This document shows, one piece after another, positions 37,353-49,643 of a DNA stretch of 64,000 nt; position 1 is the stretch's first letter; each line of letters begins with the position of its first letter. Under the pieces are notes generated by a model. It saw nothing but the letters and a program-made list of their open reading frames with translations. It was not told the DNA's origin and did no database searches. Source of the stretch: Rhizobium sp. 32-5/1 (lineage in GTDB: Bacteria > Pseudomonadota > Alphaproteobacteria > Rhizobiales > Rhizobiaceae); contig NZ_CP120638.1 of NCBI RefSeq assembly GCF_029537235.1, forward strand, positions 2,854,501-2,918,500. The letters run 5' to 3'. The translations under genes and the position numbers were made by a program.

Positions 37353-38369
37353 CTACTTAGCATCGGATAAGGTCGTTTCGCGCCGGTAGGCACTAGGGCT
37401 TTTCGCGGTCCACTTGCGGAAAGCCCGATGAAAGGCGCTCGGTTCGGAATAGCCGAGTTGCATGGCGATATCTGCGACGCTGCTCTTGCTGTTCAGCAGC
37501 AGCTGGACGGCAAGATCGCGGCGGATTTCATCCTTGATCCCGGCGTAAGTCTGGCCCTCTCCATGCAGGCGATGGCGAAGCGTCGATGGCGACATCCGCA
37601 TCTGCGCGGCGAGATCACTGAAACTGGCCCAGGCCGGCGGCGGCGTCTGGCGCAAGCGTCGGCGGAGGCTTGCAGCCACACCGGCATCATATCGATAGCG
37701 CACGAGAATATTGGCCGGCGCACCCCGCAGAAATTGCTTCAGGGCCTGTTCGGTCCGGGCGATCGGCAGCTTCAGCACCGTGCGATCGAAGGCGAGACGG
37801 CTGATGGCCTGCGAGAACTGGACCGGGGCGCCGAAGAACAGACGGTAATCTGCGCCCTGTTCCGGCTCTGCACAGCGAAAATCCACCCGGCGGATTGGAA
37901 TGCGACGGCCAACCAGCCAGCAGGTGATGCCGTGCAGCAGGATCCAGTAGGTTCTGTAGGCAAAGGCGGACCGGGCCTTACCCCTGTCCGTGAGTACGAT
38001 TTCGGCCAGCCCGTCTCGCACAACGAGTTCGCCGCTTGGATCCTCCAGCATGACATTGAGAAAGCGCAGCGCGCGGCGAAGCGCCTGTTCCAGTGTCTTT
38101 GCATGCAGCACGCAGTGGCAGAGCAGCGTGAAACTGCCGCTTCGCATGGGGCGTCCTCCCATGCCGAAGAATTCGTCATCCACTGCGGCCGCGACGGCAA
38201 GCCAGAGTGCGCCGTAAGTCTCTGTGGAAATCGGTCTGTCGACGACCGGCGGTAGGCCCAGCGACGCCAGCAACGGTTCGGTCGCCTTGCCGTCCCGGCG
38301 CAGGCAATCGAGTGCCTCTTCCACGAAGGACGGTGAGATCATTCGCCGGTCGATCTCGGTCATGGTCAA
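37353..38369 (-). CDS. AraC-family regulator (arabinose-binding-like N-terminal domain type)
   Basis: A 338-residue regulator. Residues 15-210 are the N-terminal domain of the OruR/ArgR-like AraC subgroup (Arabinose_bd), and the last 100 residues are the AraC DNA-binding domain with two helix-turn-helix units ([19 protein letters not shown] and [20 protein letters not shown]). It is divergent from the acyl-CoA degradation operon with 190 bases between, so it is the probable local activator. Pseudomonas MmsR, which activates valine catabolism, is also AraC-type; the parallel is positional only. Confidence 0.87.
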   Translation of the reverse strand: MTMTEIDRRMISPSFVEEALDCLRRDGKATEPLLASLGLPPVVDRPISTETYGALWLAVAAAVDDEFFGMGGRPMRSGSFTLLCHCVLHAKTLEQALRRALRFLNVMLEDPSGELVVRDGLAEIVLTDRGKARSAFAYRTYWILLHGITCWLVGRRIPIRRVDFRCAEPEQGADYRLFFGAPVQFSQAISRLAFDRTVLKLPIARTEQALKQFLRGAPANILVRYRYDAGVAASLRRRLRQTPPPAWASFSDLAAQMRMSPSTLRHRLHGEGQTYAGIKDEIRRDLAVQLLLNSKSSVADIAMQLGYSEPSAFHRAFRKWTAKSPSAYRRETTLSDAK

Positions 38370-38561
38370 TGGCTCAACATGGCAAAACTAGCCGAAAAGA
38401 GAAGGACATTTCTGTCATCGCTTGCAATACCGCGCCGGCGTAGTCTTCGGCAAGACGGTAGGGCTGAAAAGCCCGGATATTCGATGAAGCGCGGCACGGG
38501 AGGGCGGCAGGATGGATCGAAAATCAAACCATGTACGCCTTGCGAACCGGAGGATTGCGTG

Positions 38562-39329
38562 ATGCGGATCCCTGGCAAGGTTTTCGTGGTCACCGGCGCA
38601 GGCTCGGGCCTGGGCGCCGCTGTTGCGCGCTTGCTGGTCGAAGCCGACGCCCGGGTCATTGTCGCCGATATCAACGCTGAGGCAGGCGGACAGGTCGCCG
38701 CCGAACTGGGAGCGAGTGCCCGTTTCGTCCGCACTGACGTGACCAGCGAAGTCGATGGCCTTACCGCGGTCAACGCGGCAATCGATGCCTTCGGTCATTT
38801 GCATGGACTGGTGAACTGCGCCGGCATTGCGCCCGGCGAAAAGGTTGTGGGGCGTGATGGCCCGCATCGTCTTGAAAATTTTGCACGCGCCGTCGGCATC
38901 AATCTCATCGGCACCTTCAACATGATCCGCCTTGCCGCATCGCTTGTCCAGAAGGAAGAATCTGACAGCGAAGGCGAACGCGGGGTCATCATCAACACCG
39001 CCTCGGTCGCGGCTTTCGACGGCCAGATCGGTCAGGCCGCCTATTCAGCATCCAAGGGTGGCGTCGTCGGCATGACCCTGCCGATTGCCCGCGAGCTGGC
39101 GCGCTACGGCATCCGCGTCGTCTCGATCGCGCCCGGCATCTTCGAAACCCCGATGATGGCAGGCATGCCGCCCGAGACGCAGGAAGCGCTCGGTAGAAGC
39201 GTGCCCTTTCCGCCGCGTCTTGGCCGCCCTGATGAATTCGCCGCATTGGTCCGCCATATCTGTGAGAACACCATGCTGAACGGCGAGGTGATCCGTCTTG
39301 ATGGTGCCCTGCGCATGGGACCGCGATGA
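38562..39329 (+). CDS. SDR dehydrogenase, 3-hydroxyacyl-CoA dehydrogenase type 2-like
   Basis: A 255-residue short-chain dehydrogenase. NAD-binding TGAGSGLG at 11-18 with Asp after strand two (VADIN) favouring NAD. The catalytic motif is YSASK preceded by Ser in [21 protein letters not shown]. The insert around [21 protein letters not shown] and the ending [13 protein letters not shown] are as in human HSD17B10 and bacterial relatives. This type oxidises 2-methyl-3-hydroxybutyryl-CoA in isoleucine breakdown, in keeping with the thiolase next to it. CGGAGG precedes ATG 38562. Confidence 0.88.
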   Translation: MRIPGKVFVVTGAGSGLGAAVARLLVEADARVIVADINAEAGGQVAAELGASARFVRTDVTSEVDGLTAVNAAIDAFGHLHGLVNCAGIAPGEKVVGRDGPHRLENFARAVGINLIGTFNMIRLAASLVQKEESDSEGERGVIINTASVAAFDGQIGQAAYSASKGGVVGMTLPIARELARYGIRVVSIAPGIFETPMMAGMPPETQEALGRSVPFPPRLGRPDEFAALVRHICENTMLNGEVIRLDGALRMGPR

Positions 39330-39350
39330 GATTGGGCCCGGGAGGTTTGA

Positions 39351-40538
39351 ATGACACTGCATGATCCCATCGTCATTGTCGGTTCCGCCCGCACCGCCAT
39401 TGGCGGATTTCAGGGCGACCTGAAGGATATGACCGCGCCCGAGCTTGGAGCTGCCGCCATCCGCGGCGCCCTTGAGCGGAGTAGCGTCACCTCTGATATG
39501 GTCGAGGAAGTCGTGTTCGGCTGCGTGCTGCCGGCCGGACAAGGGCAGGCACCGGCGCGTCAGGCGGCTATCGGCGCAGGTCTGCCGTTCTCAACGGGGG
39601 CCAGCACCGTCAACAAGATGTGCGGCTCCGGCATGAAAGCGGTGATGGTGGCGCATGACCTGATTCTGGCCGGCAGCGCGAACATTGCCGTCGCTGGCGG
39701 CATGGAAAGCATGAGCAACGCTCCCTATCTGCTCGATCGGGCCCGTGGCGGTTACCGGCTCGGCCATGGCAGGATCATCGACCACATGTTCCTCGACGGG
39801 CTGGAGGATGCCTATGACAAGGGGCGGCTGATGGGAACATTCGCCGAGGATTGCGCCGAAGCCTATCAATTCACCCGCCCCGCCCAGGACGATTTCGCGG
39901 TGACATCGCTGAACCGCGCGCAGAAGGCGATCCGTGAGGGCTTTTTCGATACCGAGATTACGCCCGTCACGGTGAAAACGGACAAGACCGAACACGTCGT
40001 CAGTCGCGACGAACAGCCGGGCAAGGCAAGGCTTGAAAAGATTCCGACCTTGAAACCGGCCTTCCGCGAAAACGGTACGGTGACCGCCGCCAATGCCAGC
40101 TCAATTTCCGACGGTGCGGCAGCCCTGGTTCTGATGCGTCGCTCCGAAGCCGAGCGTCGCGGCCTTGCGCCGCTTGCCACCATCGTTGGCCACTCGACTC
40201 ATGCGCAGGCACCCAATCTCTTCGCGACCGCGCCGATCGGTGCGCTGAAAAAGCTCAGCGCGCGAACAGGGTGGGCGCTGCAAGATGTCGATCTGTTCGA
40301 AATCAATGAGGCTTTCGCCGTCGTCGCCATGGCGGCGATGCGCGATCTCGACCTGCCGCATGACGCCGTGAACGTGCATGGCGGCGCCTGTGCGCTCGGT
40401 CACCCGATCGGCGCATCCGGCGCCCGCGTCATCGTCACATTGTTGGCAGCCCTTGAGCGTTACGATCTAAAGCGCGGCATGGCAACGCTGTGCATCGGTG
40501 GCGGCGAGGCGACGGCCATCGCGGTCGAACGGCACTAA
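39351..40538 (+). CDS. Acetyl-CoA C-acyltransferase (thiolase)
   Basis: A 395-residue thiolase. The acylated cysteine is in VNKMCGSGMKAV near 88; the C-terminal catalytic residues are in NEAFAVVAM, NVHGGACALGHPIGASGAR (His) and TLCIGGGEA (Cys is replaced by the usual C-x-G arrangement). The family includes acetoacetyl-CoA thiolase; in this operon cleavage of 2-methylacetoacetyl-CoA to propionyl-CoA and acetyl-CoA is the expected step. GGGAGG lies before the ATG, 22 bases after the SDR gene. Confidence 0.92.
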   Translation: MTLHDPIVIVGSARTAIGGFQGDLKDMTAPELGAAAIRGALERSSVTSDMVEEVVFGCVLPAGQGQAPARQAAIGAGLPFSTGASTVNKMCGSGMKAVMVAHDLILAGSANIAVAGGMESMSNAPYLLDRARGGYRLGHGRIIDHMFLDGLEDAYDKGRLMGTFAEDCAEAYQFTRPAQDDFAVTSLNRAQKAIREGFFDTEITPVTVKTDKTEHVVSRDEQPGKARLEKIPTLKPAFRENGTVTAANASSISDGAAALVLMRRSEAERRGLAPLATIVGHSTHAQAPNLFATAPIGALKKLSARTGWALQDVDLFEINEAFAVVAMAAMRDLDLPHDAVNVHGGACALGHPIGASGARVIVTLLAALERYDLKRGMATLCIGGGEATAIAVERH

Positions 40539-40561
40539 CGGCTTTTGGGAGGAGGCCGCCT

Positions 40562-41687
40562 ATGATCCTGAGTGAACAGCAGATCCAGATCCGCGACATG
40601 GCCCGCGATTTCGCCCGGGAGCGCCTAGCGCTGGGTGCTGCCGAGCGTGACATCTCGCATGCGTTCCCGAAAGACGAACTGAGGGAAATGGGCGAACTCG
40701 GCTTTCTCGGCATGCTGGTGCCGGAGGCCTATGGTGGTTCGGAGACGGGCACCGTTGCCTATGCCGTGGCGCTCGAGGAAATTGCCGCCGGCGACGGTTC
40801 GTGCTCGACCATCATGAGCGTGCACAGTTCGGTCGGCTGCGTGCCCATCCTGAAATTCGGCACCGAGGAGCAGAAGCAGCGCTTCCTGCCCAAACTGGCC
40901 TCCGGCGAGTGGATCGGCGGTTTCGCGCTGACGGAGCCGCAAGCCGGTTCCGATGCGTCCAACCTGCGCACCCGCGCCCGGCGCGACGGCAGCGACTATG
41001 TGCTTGATGGCGCAAAGCAGTTCATCACCTCCGGCAAGAACGGCAATGTCATCATCGTCTTCGCCGTCACCGATCCGGATGCCGGCAAAAGGGTATTTCC
41101 GCGTTCATCGTGCCGACGGATACCCCCGGTTACGAGGTTGTTCGCGTGGAAAAGAAGCTCGGCCTGCATTCCTCCGATACCTGCCAGATCGCCTTTACCA
41201 ATATGCGTATTCCGGCCGATCTGCGGCTGGGAGGGAAGGCGAGGGCTACAGGATCGCGCTCGCCAATCTCGAAGGCGGGCGCATCGGCATTGCCGCGCAG
41301 TCGGTCGGCATGGCCCGGGCGGCTTTCGAGGCGGCACGCGACTATGCCCGAGAACGCATTGCTTTCGGCAAGCCGATCATCGAGCATCAGGCCGTGGCTT
41401 TTCGCCTTGCCGATATGGCAACGCAGATCGAGGTGGCACGGCAGATGGTGCTGCATGCCGCCGAACTGAAGGAGGTTGGCCAGCCTTGCCTGACGGAAGC
41501 TTCGATGGCCAAGCTATTTGCTTCGGAAATGGCGGAAAAAGTCTGCTCCGATGCGATCCAGATCCATGGCGGATATGGCTATATGTCGGATTACCCGGTC
41601 GAGCGCATCTATCGCGACGTTCGCATCTGCCAGATTTACGAGGGAACAAGCGACGTGCAACGCATCGTCATTGCACGTAGTCTGTAG
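40562..41687 (+). CDS. Acyl-CoA dehydrogenase (short/branched-chain type), frameshifted twice
   Basis: Flavoprotein that introduces the alpha-beta double bond into acyl-CoA. Features are [15 protein letters not shown] near 120-134, [32 protein letters not shown], and a C-terminal [19 protein letters not shown] with YEGTSDVQ, which carries the catalytic Glu. Two one-base losses, in an A4 run at 41087-41090 and a G3 run at 41233-41235, split it; restoring both gives 375 residues, the family norm. The ribosome site at 40547-40555 is GGGAGGAGG, the exact complement of the cuckoo RNA loop. Isobutyryl-CoA or 2-methylbutyryl-CoA is the likely substrate from context. Confidence 0.87.
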
Positions 41688-42985
<1,298 letters not shown>

Positions 42986-42986
42986 C

Positions 42987-44000
42987 ATGGCCAGAATGAC
43001 GATGATCGAGGCCGTGCGTAGCGCGATGGACGTCTCGATGGAACGCGACGACGACGTCGTGGTGTTCGGCGAGGACGTCGGCTATTTCGGCGGCGTCTTC
43101 CGCTGCACCCAGGGACTTCAGGCGAAATACGGCAAGACCCGCTGCTTCGATGCGCCGATCAGCGAGAGCGGTATTGTCGGCACGGCGATCGGCATGGCCG
43201 CCTATGGCCTGAAGCCCTGCGTCGAGATCCAGTTCGCCGACTACATGTACCCGGCCTATGACCAGATCACCCAGGAAGCAGCACGTATCCGCTATCGCTC
43301 GAACGGTGATTTTACCTGCCCGATCGTGCTGCGTATGCCAACTGGCGGCGGCATTTTCGGCGGACAGACACATAGCCAGAGCCCGGAAGCGCTGTTCACC
43401 CATGTCTGCGGCCTGAAAGTCGTCGTGCCCTCCAATCCCTATGATGCCAAGGGCCTGCTGATTGCCTCGATCGAGGACCCGGACCCGGTGATGTTCCTGG
43501 AGCCGAAGCGGCTCTACAACGGCCCCTTCGACGGCCATCACGACAGGCCGGTGACGCCATGGTCAAAGCATGAGCTGGGCGAGGTACCGGAAGGCCATTA
43601 CAGCATCCCGATCGGCAAGGCCGAAATCCGCCGGCAGGGCTCTGCGGTCACCGTTGTCGCCTATGGCACGATGGTGCATGTTGCGCTGGCGGCCGCGGAA
43701 GAAATGGGCATCGACGCCGAAGTGATCGACCTGCGCAGCCTGCTGCCGCTCGATCTCGACACGATCGTGCAGTCTGTGACGAAGACCGGCCGCTGCGTCG
43801 TCATACATGAGGCGACGCTGACCTCGGGCTACGGCGCCGAACTGACAGCGCTGGTGCAGGAACACTGCTTCTATCATCTGGAAGCGCCGGTCGTTCGCGT
43901 CACGGGCTGGGACACGCCCTATCCGCATGCGCAGGAATGGGATTATTTCCCCGGACCCGGCCGCGTCGGCCGCGCGCTTGCCGAAGTGATGGAGGCATGA
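42987..44000 (+). CDS. bkdA2: Branched-chain 2-oxoacid dehydrogenase E1 beta subunit
   Basis: A 337-residue transketolase-type subunit. Conserved segments are VVVFGEDVGYFGGVFRCTQG near 25-44, FDAPISESGIVGTAIGMAAY, QTHSQSPEALFTH (with the His pair) and VVIHEATLTSGYGAELTA. It completes the E1 heterotetramer. ATG 42987 follows the E1 alpha stop immediately. The product acts with the E2 and E3 components encoded next, all in one operon. Confidence 0.94.
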   Translation: MARMTMIEAVRSAMDVSMERDDDVVVFGEDVGYFGGVFRCTQGLQAKYGKTRCFDAPISESGIVGTAIGMAAYGLKPCVEIQFADYMYPAYDQITQEAARIRYRSNGDFTCPIVLRMPTGGGIFGGQTHSQSPEALFTHVCGLKVVVPSNPYDAKGLLIASIEDPDPVMFLEPKRLYNGPFDGHHDRPVTPWSKHELGEVPEGHYSIPIGKAEIRRQGSAVTVVAYGTMVHVALAAAEEMGIDAEVIDLRSLLPLDLDTIVQSVTKTGRCVVIHEATLTSGYGAELTALVQEHCFYHLEAPVVRVTGWDTPYPHAQEWDYFPGPGRVGRALAEVMEA

Positions 44001-44002
44001 CC

Positions 44003-45274
44003 ATGGGTGAATTCATCATCAAGATGCCTGATGTCGGCGAAGGCGTGGCGGAGGCCGAACTCGTCGAATGGCATTGCAAGGTCGGCGATCCCGTCCGCGA
44101 GGACATGGTGCTTGCCGCCGTCATGACCGACAAGGCGACGGTCGAAATCCCGTCTCCGGTCACCGGCACAGTTCTCTGGCTGGGCGCCGAGATCGGTGAC
44201 ACTGTGGCCGTCAAGGCGCCGCTGGTGCGCATTCAGGTCGCGGGCGAGGGCGGCGAGGCGGACGCGGTCCCAATGGCGGAAACCGTGACGGTCGAAACTG
44301 CCGAGCAACCCGTCGAAAAGGTGGCAAGTCCACCGCCGGTCGAGATCAAGAAACCCATCCAGTCCACGCCAGTTGCCAAGGCCCCGGTCCAGACCATTGC
44401 GGACAAGCCACTCGCTTCGCCCGCTGTCCGCCTGCGGGCGCAGGATGGCGGCATCGACCTGCGGCAGGTGAGCGGCACCGGCCCGGCCGGGCGCATCACC
44501 CATGATGATCTCGACCAGTTTCTTGCCCGTGGCGCGCAGCCGCAACCGGCGTCCACCGGCCTTGCCCGCAGAACCGCCGTCGAGGAGATCAAGGTCACCG
44601 GCCTGCGCCGCCGCATTTCCGAGAAGATGGTGCTGGCGACATCGCGCATTCCCCATATCACCTATGTCGAGGAAATCGACGTCACCGATCTGGAAGACCT
44701 GCGCGCGACGATGAATGCCGGCCGCAAACCGGACCAGACAAAGCTGACGATCCTGCCCTTCCTGATGCGGGCGATGGTCAGGACCATTGACGAGCAGCCC
44801 GTTGTCAATGCCACCTTCGATGACGACGCCGGCATCATCAGCCGCCACGCAGCCGTGCATATCGGCATCGCAACCCAGACACCGGCGGGCCTGACCGTCC
44901 CGGTCGTGCGCCATGCGGAAGCGCGCGGCATCTGGGATTGCGCGGCGGAAGTCGTACGGCTGGCCGAGGCCGCCCGCACCGGCTCGGCGCTGCGCGAAGA
45001 ACTGTCCGGCTCAACCATCACCATCACCTCGCTTGGCGCGATGGGCGGTATCGCGACCACGCCGATCATCAACCATCCGGAAGTGGCGATCGTCGGCGTC
45101 AACAAGATCATGACGCGGCCGGTCTGGGACGGCAGCCAGTTCATCCCGCGCAAGATGATGAACCTGTCATCCAGTTTCGATCACCGGGTCGTGGACGGCT
45201 GGGATGCGGCGACCTTCGTCCAGCGGATCAAGGCCCTGCTCGAAACCCCCGCGCTGATTTTCATTGAAAGCTGA
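44003..45274 (+). CDS. bkdB: Branched-chain 2-oxoacid dehydrogenase E2 (dihydrolipoamide acyltransferase)
   Basis: A 423-residue protein with one lipoyl domain (residues 1-80; lipoyl lysine in [13 protein letters not shown]), a Pro/Ala-rich linker, a peripheral-subunit-binding domain ([28 protein letters not shown] near 135-162) and a catalytic domain ending in [13 protein letters not shown] with the active-site His-Asp. It transfers the branched acyl group to CoA. I choose ATG 44003, with GGAGG at 43991-43995; ATG 43997 overlaps the E1 beta stop and is an alternative. Confidence 0.93.
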   Translation: MGEFIIKMPDVGEGVAEAELVEWHCKVGDPVREDMVLAAVMTDKATVEIPSPVTGTVLWLGAEIGDTVAVKAPLVRIQVAGEGGEADAVPMAETVTVETAEQPVEKVASPPPVEIKKPIQSTPVAKAPVQTIADKPLASPAVRLRAQDGGIDLRQVSGTGPAGRITHDDLDQFLARGAQPQPASTGLARRTAVEEIKVTGLRRRISEKMVLATSRIPHITYVEEIDVTDLEDLRATMNAGRKPDQTKLTILPFLMRAMVRTIDEQPVVNATFDDDAGIISRHAAVHIGIATQTPAGLTVPVVRHAEARGIWDCAAEVVRLAEAARTGSALREELSGSTITITSLGAMGGIATTPIINHPEVAIVGVNKIMTRPVWDGSQFIPRKMMNLSSSFDHRVVDGWDAATFVQRIKALLETPALIFIES

Positions 45275-45278
45275 GCCC

Positions 45279-46676
45279 ATGAAAGAGATCGTCTGCAAAC
45301 TTCTCGTCATCGGCGCCGGACCCGGCGGCTATATCTGCGCCATCCGGGCGGGCCAATTGGGCGTGGACACAGTCATCGTCGAAGCCGTCAAGGCCGGCGG
45401 TACCTGCCTCAACATCGGCTGCATCCCTTCCAAGGCGCTGATCCATGCGGCCGAGGAGTTCGAGAAAGTCTGCCATATGGCGGGTACCAAAAGCCCGCTC
45501 GGCATCTCCGTCGAAGCGCCGAAACTGGACCTCGCCAAGACCATCGCCTGGAAGGACGGTATCGTCGGCCGGCTGAATAGCGGCGTGCTTGGTCTGTTGC
45601 GCAAGGCCAAGGTCAAGATCGTCCATGGCCGCGCAAAATTCCGTGATGGCAAGACCGTCGAGGTCGAGACAGAGACCGGAATGCAGGTTATCCGTGCCGA
45701 AACGGTTGTCATCGCCACCGGCTCCGAGCCGGTGGAACTGCCGTTCCTGCCTTTCGGCGGACCTGTCATATCCTCGACGGAGGCCCTGTCGCTGAAGACG
45801 GTGCCGAAGAATCTGGTCGTTGTCGGCGGCGGCTATATCGGTCTTGAACTCGGAACCGCCTTCGCCAAGATGGGCTCCGAGGTCACGGTGGTCGAAGCGA
45901 CCCCGCAGATCCTGCCACAATATGATGCCGAACTGGTGAAGCCGGTGGCCAAGCGGCTCGCCGATTTGGGCATCCGCGTCCTGACCGGCGCCAAGGCCAA
46001 GGGCCTTTCGGAGGAAGGGCTGGCGCTCCTGATCGAAAACGCCAAAGGCGAGGAGCAGCGGCTTCCAGCCGACAAGATCCTCGTAACCGTCGGCCGCAGG
46101 CCGCGCACGGAGGGATGGGGGCTGGACGAGCTCGACCTCGATCGCGCCGGCAGGTTCCTGCGCATCGACGACCGGTGCCGGACATCGATGCGCGGCATCC
46201 ATGCCATCGGCGATATCACCGGCGAGCCGATGCTGGCCCATCGCGCCATGGCCCAGGGTGAAATGGCTGCCGAGATCGTCGCGGGGAAGAAGCGGACATG
46301 GGACAAGCGCTGCATTCCAGCCGTCTGCTTCACCGACCCGGAAATCGTCACCGCAGGCCTATCGCCGGAGGAGGCGCGGGCGCAGGGGTACGAAATTCGA
46401 GTTGGGCAGTTTCCGTTCAACGCCAACGGTCGCGCCATGACCATGCTCTCGGAGGAAGGGTTCGTGCGGATTGTTGCCCGCGCGGACAATAACCTCGTCG
46501 TCGGCATCCAGGCAGTTGGCACCGGTGTTTCCGAACTGTCGAGCGCCTTTGCTTTGGCGATTGAAATGGGCGCCCGTCTGGAAGACATCGCCGCTACCAT
46601 TCACGCGCACCCCACCCGCAGCGAAGGCTTCCAGGAAGCCGCCATGAAAGCCCTTGGCCATGCCCTTCATATCTGA
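45279..46676 (+). CDS. lpdV: Dihydrolipoyl dehydrogenase (E3)
   Basis: A 465-residue flavoprotein disulfide reductase. FAD-binding [17 protein letters not shown] near 12-28, the redox disulfide [15 protein letters not shown] near 40-54, the NAD-binding [20 protein letters not shown] near 178-197, and the C-terminal [13 protein letters not shown] with catalytic His-Glu. As the E3 of an operon-encoded branched-chain complex it reoxidises lipoyl groups. The start at 45279 is four bases after the E2 stop, and the end overlaps the next gene. Confidence 0.94.
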   Translation: MKEIVCKLLVIGAGPGGYICAIRAGQLGVDTVIVEAVKAGGTCLNIGCIPSKALIHAAEEFEKVCHMAGTKSPLGISVEAPKLDLAKTIAWKDGIVGRLNSGVLGLLRKAKVKIVHGRAKFRDGKTVEVETETGMQVIRAETVVIATGSEPVELPFLPFGGPVISSTEALSLKTVPKNLVVVGGGYIGLELGTAFAKMGSEVTVVEATPQILPQYDAELVKPVAKRLADLGIRVLTGAKAKGLSEEGLALLIENAKGEEQRLPADKILVTVGRRPRTEGWGLDELDLDRAGRFLRIDDRCRTSMRGIHAIGDITGEPMLAHRAMAQGEMAAEIVAGKKRTWDKRCIPAVCFTDPEIVTAGLSPEEARAQGYEIRVGQFPFNANGRAMTMLSEEGFVRIVARADNNLVVGIQAVGTGVSELSSAFALAIEMGARLEDIAATIHAHPTRSEGFQEAAMKALGHALHI

Positions 46677-47763
46677 AACCGATGCCCCAGAAGCCGAAAC
46701 GCTGGTCGAGAGGCAGGGCGTGCTCGGTCGTATCCGGCTCAACCGACCGAAGGCGCTCAACAGCCTGACGCTGCAGATGGTGCGCGACATCGAGGCAGCA
46801 CTCGACGATTTCGAACAGGATCGGGCCATCGCGGCCGTGCTTGTCACGGGTGAAGGCGAGCGCGGCCTGTGCGCCGGCGGTGATATCCGCGCCATCTATG
46901 ACGGCGGAAAAGCCGGATCGGATGTGCCGACCACGTTCTGGCGCGAGGAGTATACACTCAACGCCCGCATCGGTCGTTACTCGAAACCCTATGTCGTCGT
47001 CATGGATGGCATCGTCATGGGCGGCGGTGTCGGTATTTCCGTCTATGGCAGCCACCGTATCGTCACCGAGCGTACCCGTTTTGCCATGCCGGAAACCGGA
47101 ATCGGCTTTTTCCCGGATGTCGGCGCATCCTGGTTCCTGACACGACAGGGCAATGAGCTTGGCACCTATATCGCGCTGACGGGCGAACCACTCGGCGCCG
47201 CAGACGCCATCCTCTTAGGTCTTGCCGATGTTTTTGTCCGGTCCGAACGGCTTTCAGAAATAAGCGATGCTTTGGCATCGCTGCCGGCGGGGCATTCGCG
47301 CGAGGCAATATCAACCACGATGGCAGGCTTTTCGGAAAAGCCGCCAGCCGGCGTTCTGGAAGCGCATCAGACGGCTATCGATCGCCTCTTTGCCCTCGAC
47401 ACGATCGAAGGCATCCTCGAAGCTTTGCGTCGCGACAAAAGCGATTTCGCCAAAAAGCTTCTCTCCGTTCTTTCGACCAAATCGCCGCTCAGTCTCAACG
47501 TGACGCTCCGGCTGCTGCGGCTTGGCCGCGAAACCAAGAGGCTTGAAGACTGCCTCGAACGGGAATTTGCGGCCACCCACGCGGTCCTGCGCAGCCACGA
47601 TTTCTACGAGGGCGTGCGGGCAGTCGTGATCGACAAGGATCGCAATCCGCAATGGCAGCCGGCGCGGCTCGAAGATGTCACCGCAGCGGATGTGAAGGCC
47701 TATTTCCAACCCTCTGCCCATCCGCTCTTTGCGGGCAAGACCAAGGAAGGATCAGCAACATGA
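46660..47763 (+). CDS. 3-hydroxyisobutyryl-CoA hydrolase
   Basis: A 367-residue crotonase-superfamily protein. [14 protein letters not shown] near 67-80 and [20 protein letters not shown] near 107-126 form the oxyanion site; the catalytic Glu is in [20 protein letters not shown]. The long C-terminal part (FSPPP-like [21 protein letters not shown]) is typical of 3-hydroxyisobutyryl-CoA hydrolases and absent from simple enoyl-CoA hydratases. It releases 3-hydroxyisobutyrate in valine breakdown, the substrate of the next gene product. It begins inside the E3 gene. Confidence 0.9.
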   Translation: MPFISETDAPEAETLVERQGVLGRIRLNRPKALNSLTLQMVRDIEAALDDFEQDRAIAAVLVTGEGERGLCAGGDIRAIYDGGKAGSDVPTTFWREEYTLNARIGRYSKPYVVVMDGIVMGGGVGISVYGSHRIVTERTRFAMPETGIGFFPDVGASWFLTRQGNELGTYIALTGEPLGAADAILLGLADVFVRSERLSEISDALASLPAGHSREAISTTMAGFSEKPPAGVLEAHQTAIDRLFALDTIEGILEALRRDKSDFAKKLLSVLSTKSPLSLNVTLRLLRLGRETKRLEDCLEREFAATHAVLRSHDFYEGVRAVVIDKDRNPQWQPARLEDVTAADVKAYFQPSAHPLFAGKTKEGSAT

Positions 47764-48650
47764 CGATCGGATTTATCGGTCTTGGTCACATGGGCGGCCC
47801 AATGGCCGCCAATCTCGTCAAGGCAGGTTATGTGGTTAAAGGCTTCGACCTGTCACTGTCCTTGCTCGAAGAAGCGAACAGCAAGGGTGTGACGGCCTGC
47901 GCGTCGCTTGCCGAAGCGGTCGCCGGCGTCGACACGGTCATCACCATGCTTCCAGCCGGTAAACACGTCCTGGCAGTCTGGCAGGAGCTGGTCGCGACGG
48001 TCCCCACCGGCACCTTGCTGATAGACTGCTCGACCATCGATATCGACAGCGCCCGCAAGGCGCATGAGATGGCTGCCGAAAAGGGCTGCGTGTCGCTCGA
48101 TGCGCCGGTGTCCGGCGGAACGGGTGGTGCCGCCGCCGGCACGCTGACCTTCATGATTGGTGGCAAGCAGGATGTATTCTCGAAATCCCAGCCGATCTTC
48201 GAGGCGATGGGCAAACGCATCATCCATTGCGGCGGACCAGCGGCAGGGCAGGCGGCCAAGATCTGCAACAACATGATCCTCGGCATCAGTATGATTGCTG
48301 TCGGCGAGGCCTTCGTACTCGGCGAAAAACTCGGTCTGTCACATCAGGCGCTGTTCGATGTCGCCTCGGTCTCGTCCGGCCAGTGCTGGTCGCTGACCAC
48401 TTACTGCCCGGTGCCGGGACCTGTCCCGACATCCCCTGCCAACAATGACTACAGGCCTGGTTTTGCCGGCGCATTGATGCTCAAGGACCTGAAGCTTTCG
48501 CAGGAAGCGGCGCAGTCTGCCGGTGCCGCAACGCCGCTTGGTGCTAAGGCAGCCGAGCTCTATGCGCTGTTCAACGAACTTGGAAACGCCGACAGGGACT
48601 TTTCCGGCATCATAGAGATGCTGCGGAAACAGTCCGGCGGAACTGCCTGA
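47760..48650 (+). CDS. mmsB: 3-hydroxyisobutyrate dehydrogenase
   Basis: A 296-residue NAD-dependent dehydrogenase. Amino-terminal [20 protein letters not shown] is the dinucleotide motif; [22 protein letters not shown] near 118-139 is the substrate-binding block, and catalytic Lys is in [10 protein letters not shown]. It oxidises 3-hydroxyisobutyrate to methylmalonate semialdehyde in valine catabolism. The start overlaps the hydrolase stop (ATGA). The next enzyme, methylmalonate-semialdehyde dehydrogenase (mmsA), is not in the window. Confidence 0.94.
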   Translation: MTIGFIGLGHMGGPMAANLVKAGYVVKGFDLSLSLLEEANSKGVTACASLAEAVAGVDTVITMLPAGKHVLAVWQELVATVPTGTLLIDCSTIDIDSARKAHEMAAEKGCVSLDAPVSGGTGGAAAGTLTFMIGGKQDVFSKSQPIFEAMGKRIIHCGGPAAGQAAKICNNMILGISMIAVGEAFVLGEKLGLSHQALFDVASVSSGQCWSLTTYCPVPGPVPTSPANNDYRPGFAGALMLKDLKLSQEAAQSAGAATPLGAKAAELYALFNELGNADRDFSGIIEMLRKQSGGTA

Positions 48651-48684
48651 CACATCCCGACCCGCCCGCGAGAGGATCACGCCT

Positions 48685-49455
48685 ATGGAAAAACCAATCA
48701 TCGTCGAACAGCATGACCGGGTCGTCATCGTCACGCTGAACCGCCCGGCCGCCCGCAATGCGCTCAATTCCGAGATCATGAACGCGCTGGCGACCGAGCT
48801 TGCGCCGCTTGACCGCGATCCCGGCGTTGGCTGTTTCCTTCTCAGAGGCTCGGACAAGGCCTTCGCTGCCGGCGCCGATATCAAGGAGATGGCCGACAAG
48901 TCGTTCACTGACATGTTTGGCGAGGACTTCTTTGCCGCCTGGGACCGGTTCGCATCCTTCCGAACGCCGAAGATCGCCGCTGTCTCGGGCTATGCGCTCG
49001 GCGGCGGCTGCGAGCTGGCGATGATGTGCGACATGATTTTTGCGTCCGACACCGCCATGTTCGGCCAGCCGGAAATCAAGCTTGGCGTCATTCCCGGAAT
49101 GGGTGGTTCGCAGCGGCTGACCAAACTCGTCGGCAAGGCAAAGGCGATGGACATGATCCTGACCGGGAGGATGATGGATGCGACGGAGGCCGAGCGCTGC
49201 GGCCTCGTCGCACGGGTTATAGCGGCCAACCGGCTGATGGAGGAGACGCTTGCCGCTGCGCAGACCATTGCCGGTTATAGCAAGCTCGCGACGATGGCGG
49301 CACGCGAGGCGGTCGACAGGGCGCTGGAAGGTGGTCTCAGGGAAGGCATCCTTTTCGAACGCCGCATTTTCCACGGACTCTTTGCAACGGCCGACCAGAA
49401 GGAAGGCATGGCCGCCTTCGTCGAAAAACGGCCGCCGCAATTCACCGGCAGGTAA
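48685..49455 (+). CDS. Enoyl-CoA hydratase
   Basis: A 256-residue crotonase-family enzyme: [15 protein letters not shown] near 57-71, [20 protein letters not shown] near 98-117, and the catalytic Glu pair region [19 protein letters not shown]. Length and motifs match short-chain enoyl-CoA hydratases. In this operon it would hydrate methacrylyl-CoA or tiglyl-CoA, between the acyl-CoA dehydrogenase and the hydrolase or SDR steps. It is the last gene of the branched-chain operon, 34 bases after mmsB. Confidence 0.93.
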   Translation: MEKPIIVEQHDRVVIVTLNRPAARNALNSEIMNALATELAPLDRDPGVGCFLLRGSDKAFAAGADIKEMADKSFTDMFGEDFFAAWDRFASFRTPKIAAVSGYALGGGCELAMMCDMIFASDTAMFGQPEIKLGVIPGMGGSQRLTKLVGKAKAMDMILTGRMMDATEAERCGLVARVIAANRLMEETLAAAQTIAGYSKLATMAAREAVDRALEGGLREGILFERRIFHGLFATADQKEGMAAFVEKRPPQFTGR

Positions 49456-49576
49456 GCCGCGGTCGAATTGAGGAGTAAGCGCTTAAGCCGCTTCTGCGTT
49501 GCCGTCGGCATTCGATTTCGGAGTTCTAATATACAGATTTTGCTACGATTTTATCTCCTGGCTGTGCATCGCCGTC

Positions 49577-49601
49577 GGAACTTTTAGAGTCATGACGGGT
49601 T
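49577..49601 (+). promoter_or_regulatory. EcfG/RpoE2-type general stress promoter
   Basis: GGAAC at 49577-49581, 16 bases, then GGTT at 49598-49601. It matches the alphaproteobacterial general stress consensus GGAAC-N16/17-CGTT at all but one base. It lies 42 bases before the PepSY-like gene, which is followed by a general-stress-protein gene, so it probably drives both. Confidence 0.65.
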
Positions 49602-49643
49602 CACTGGCCGAGGATCAATGACCGATCCTGTAAGGAGAATTCC

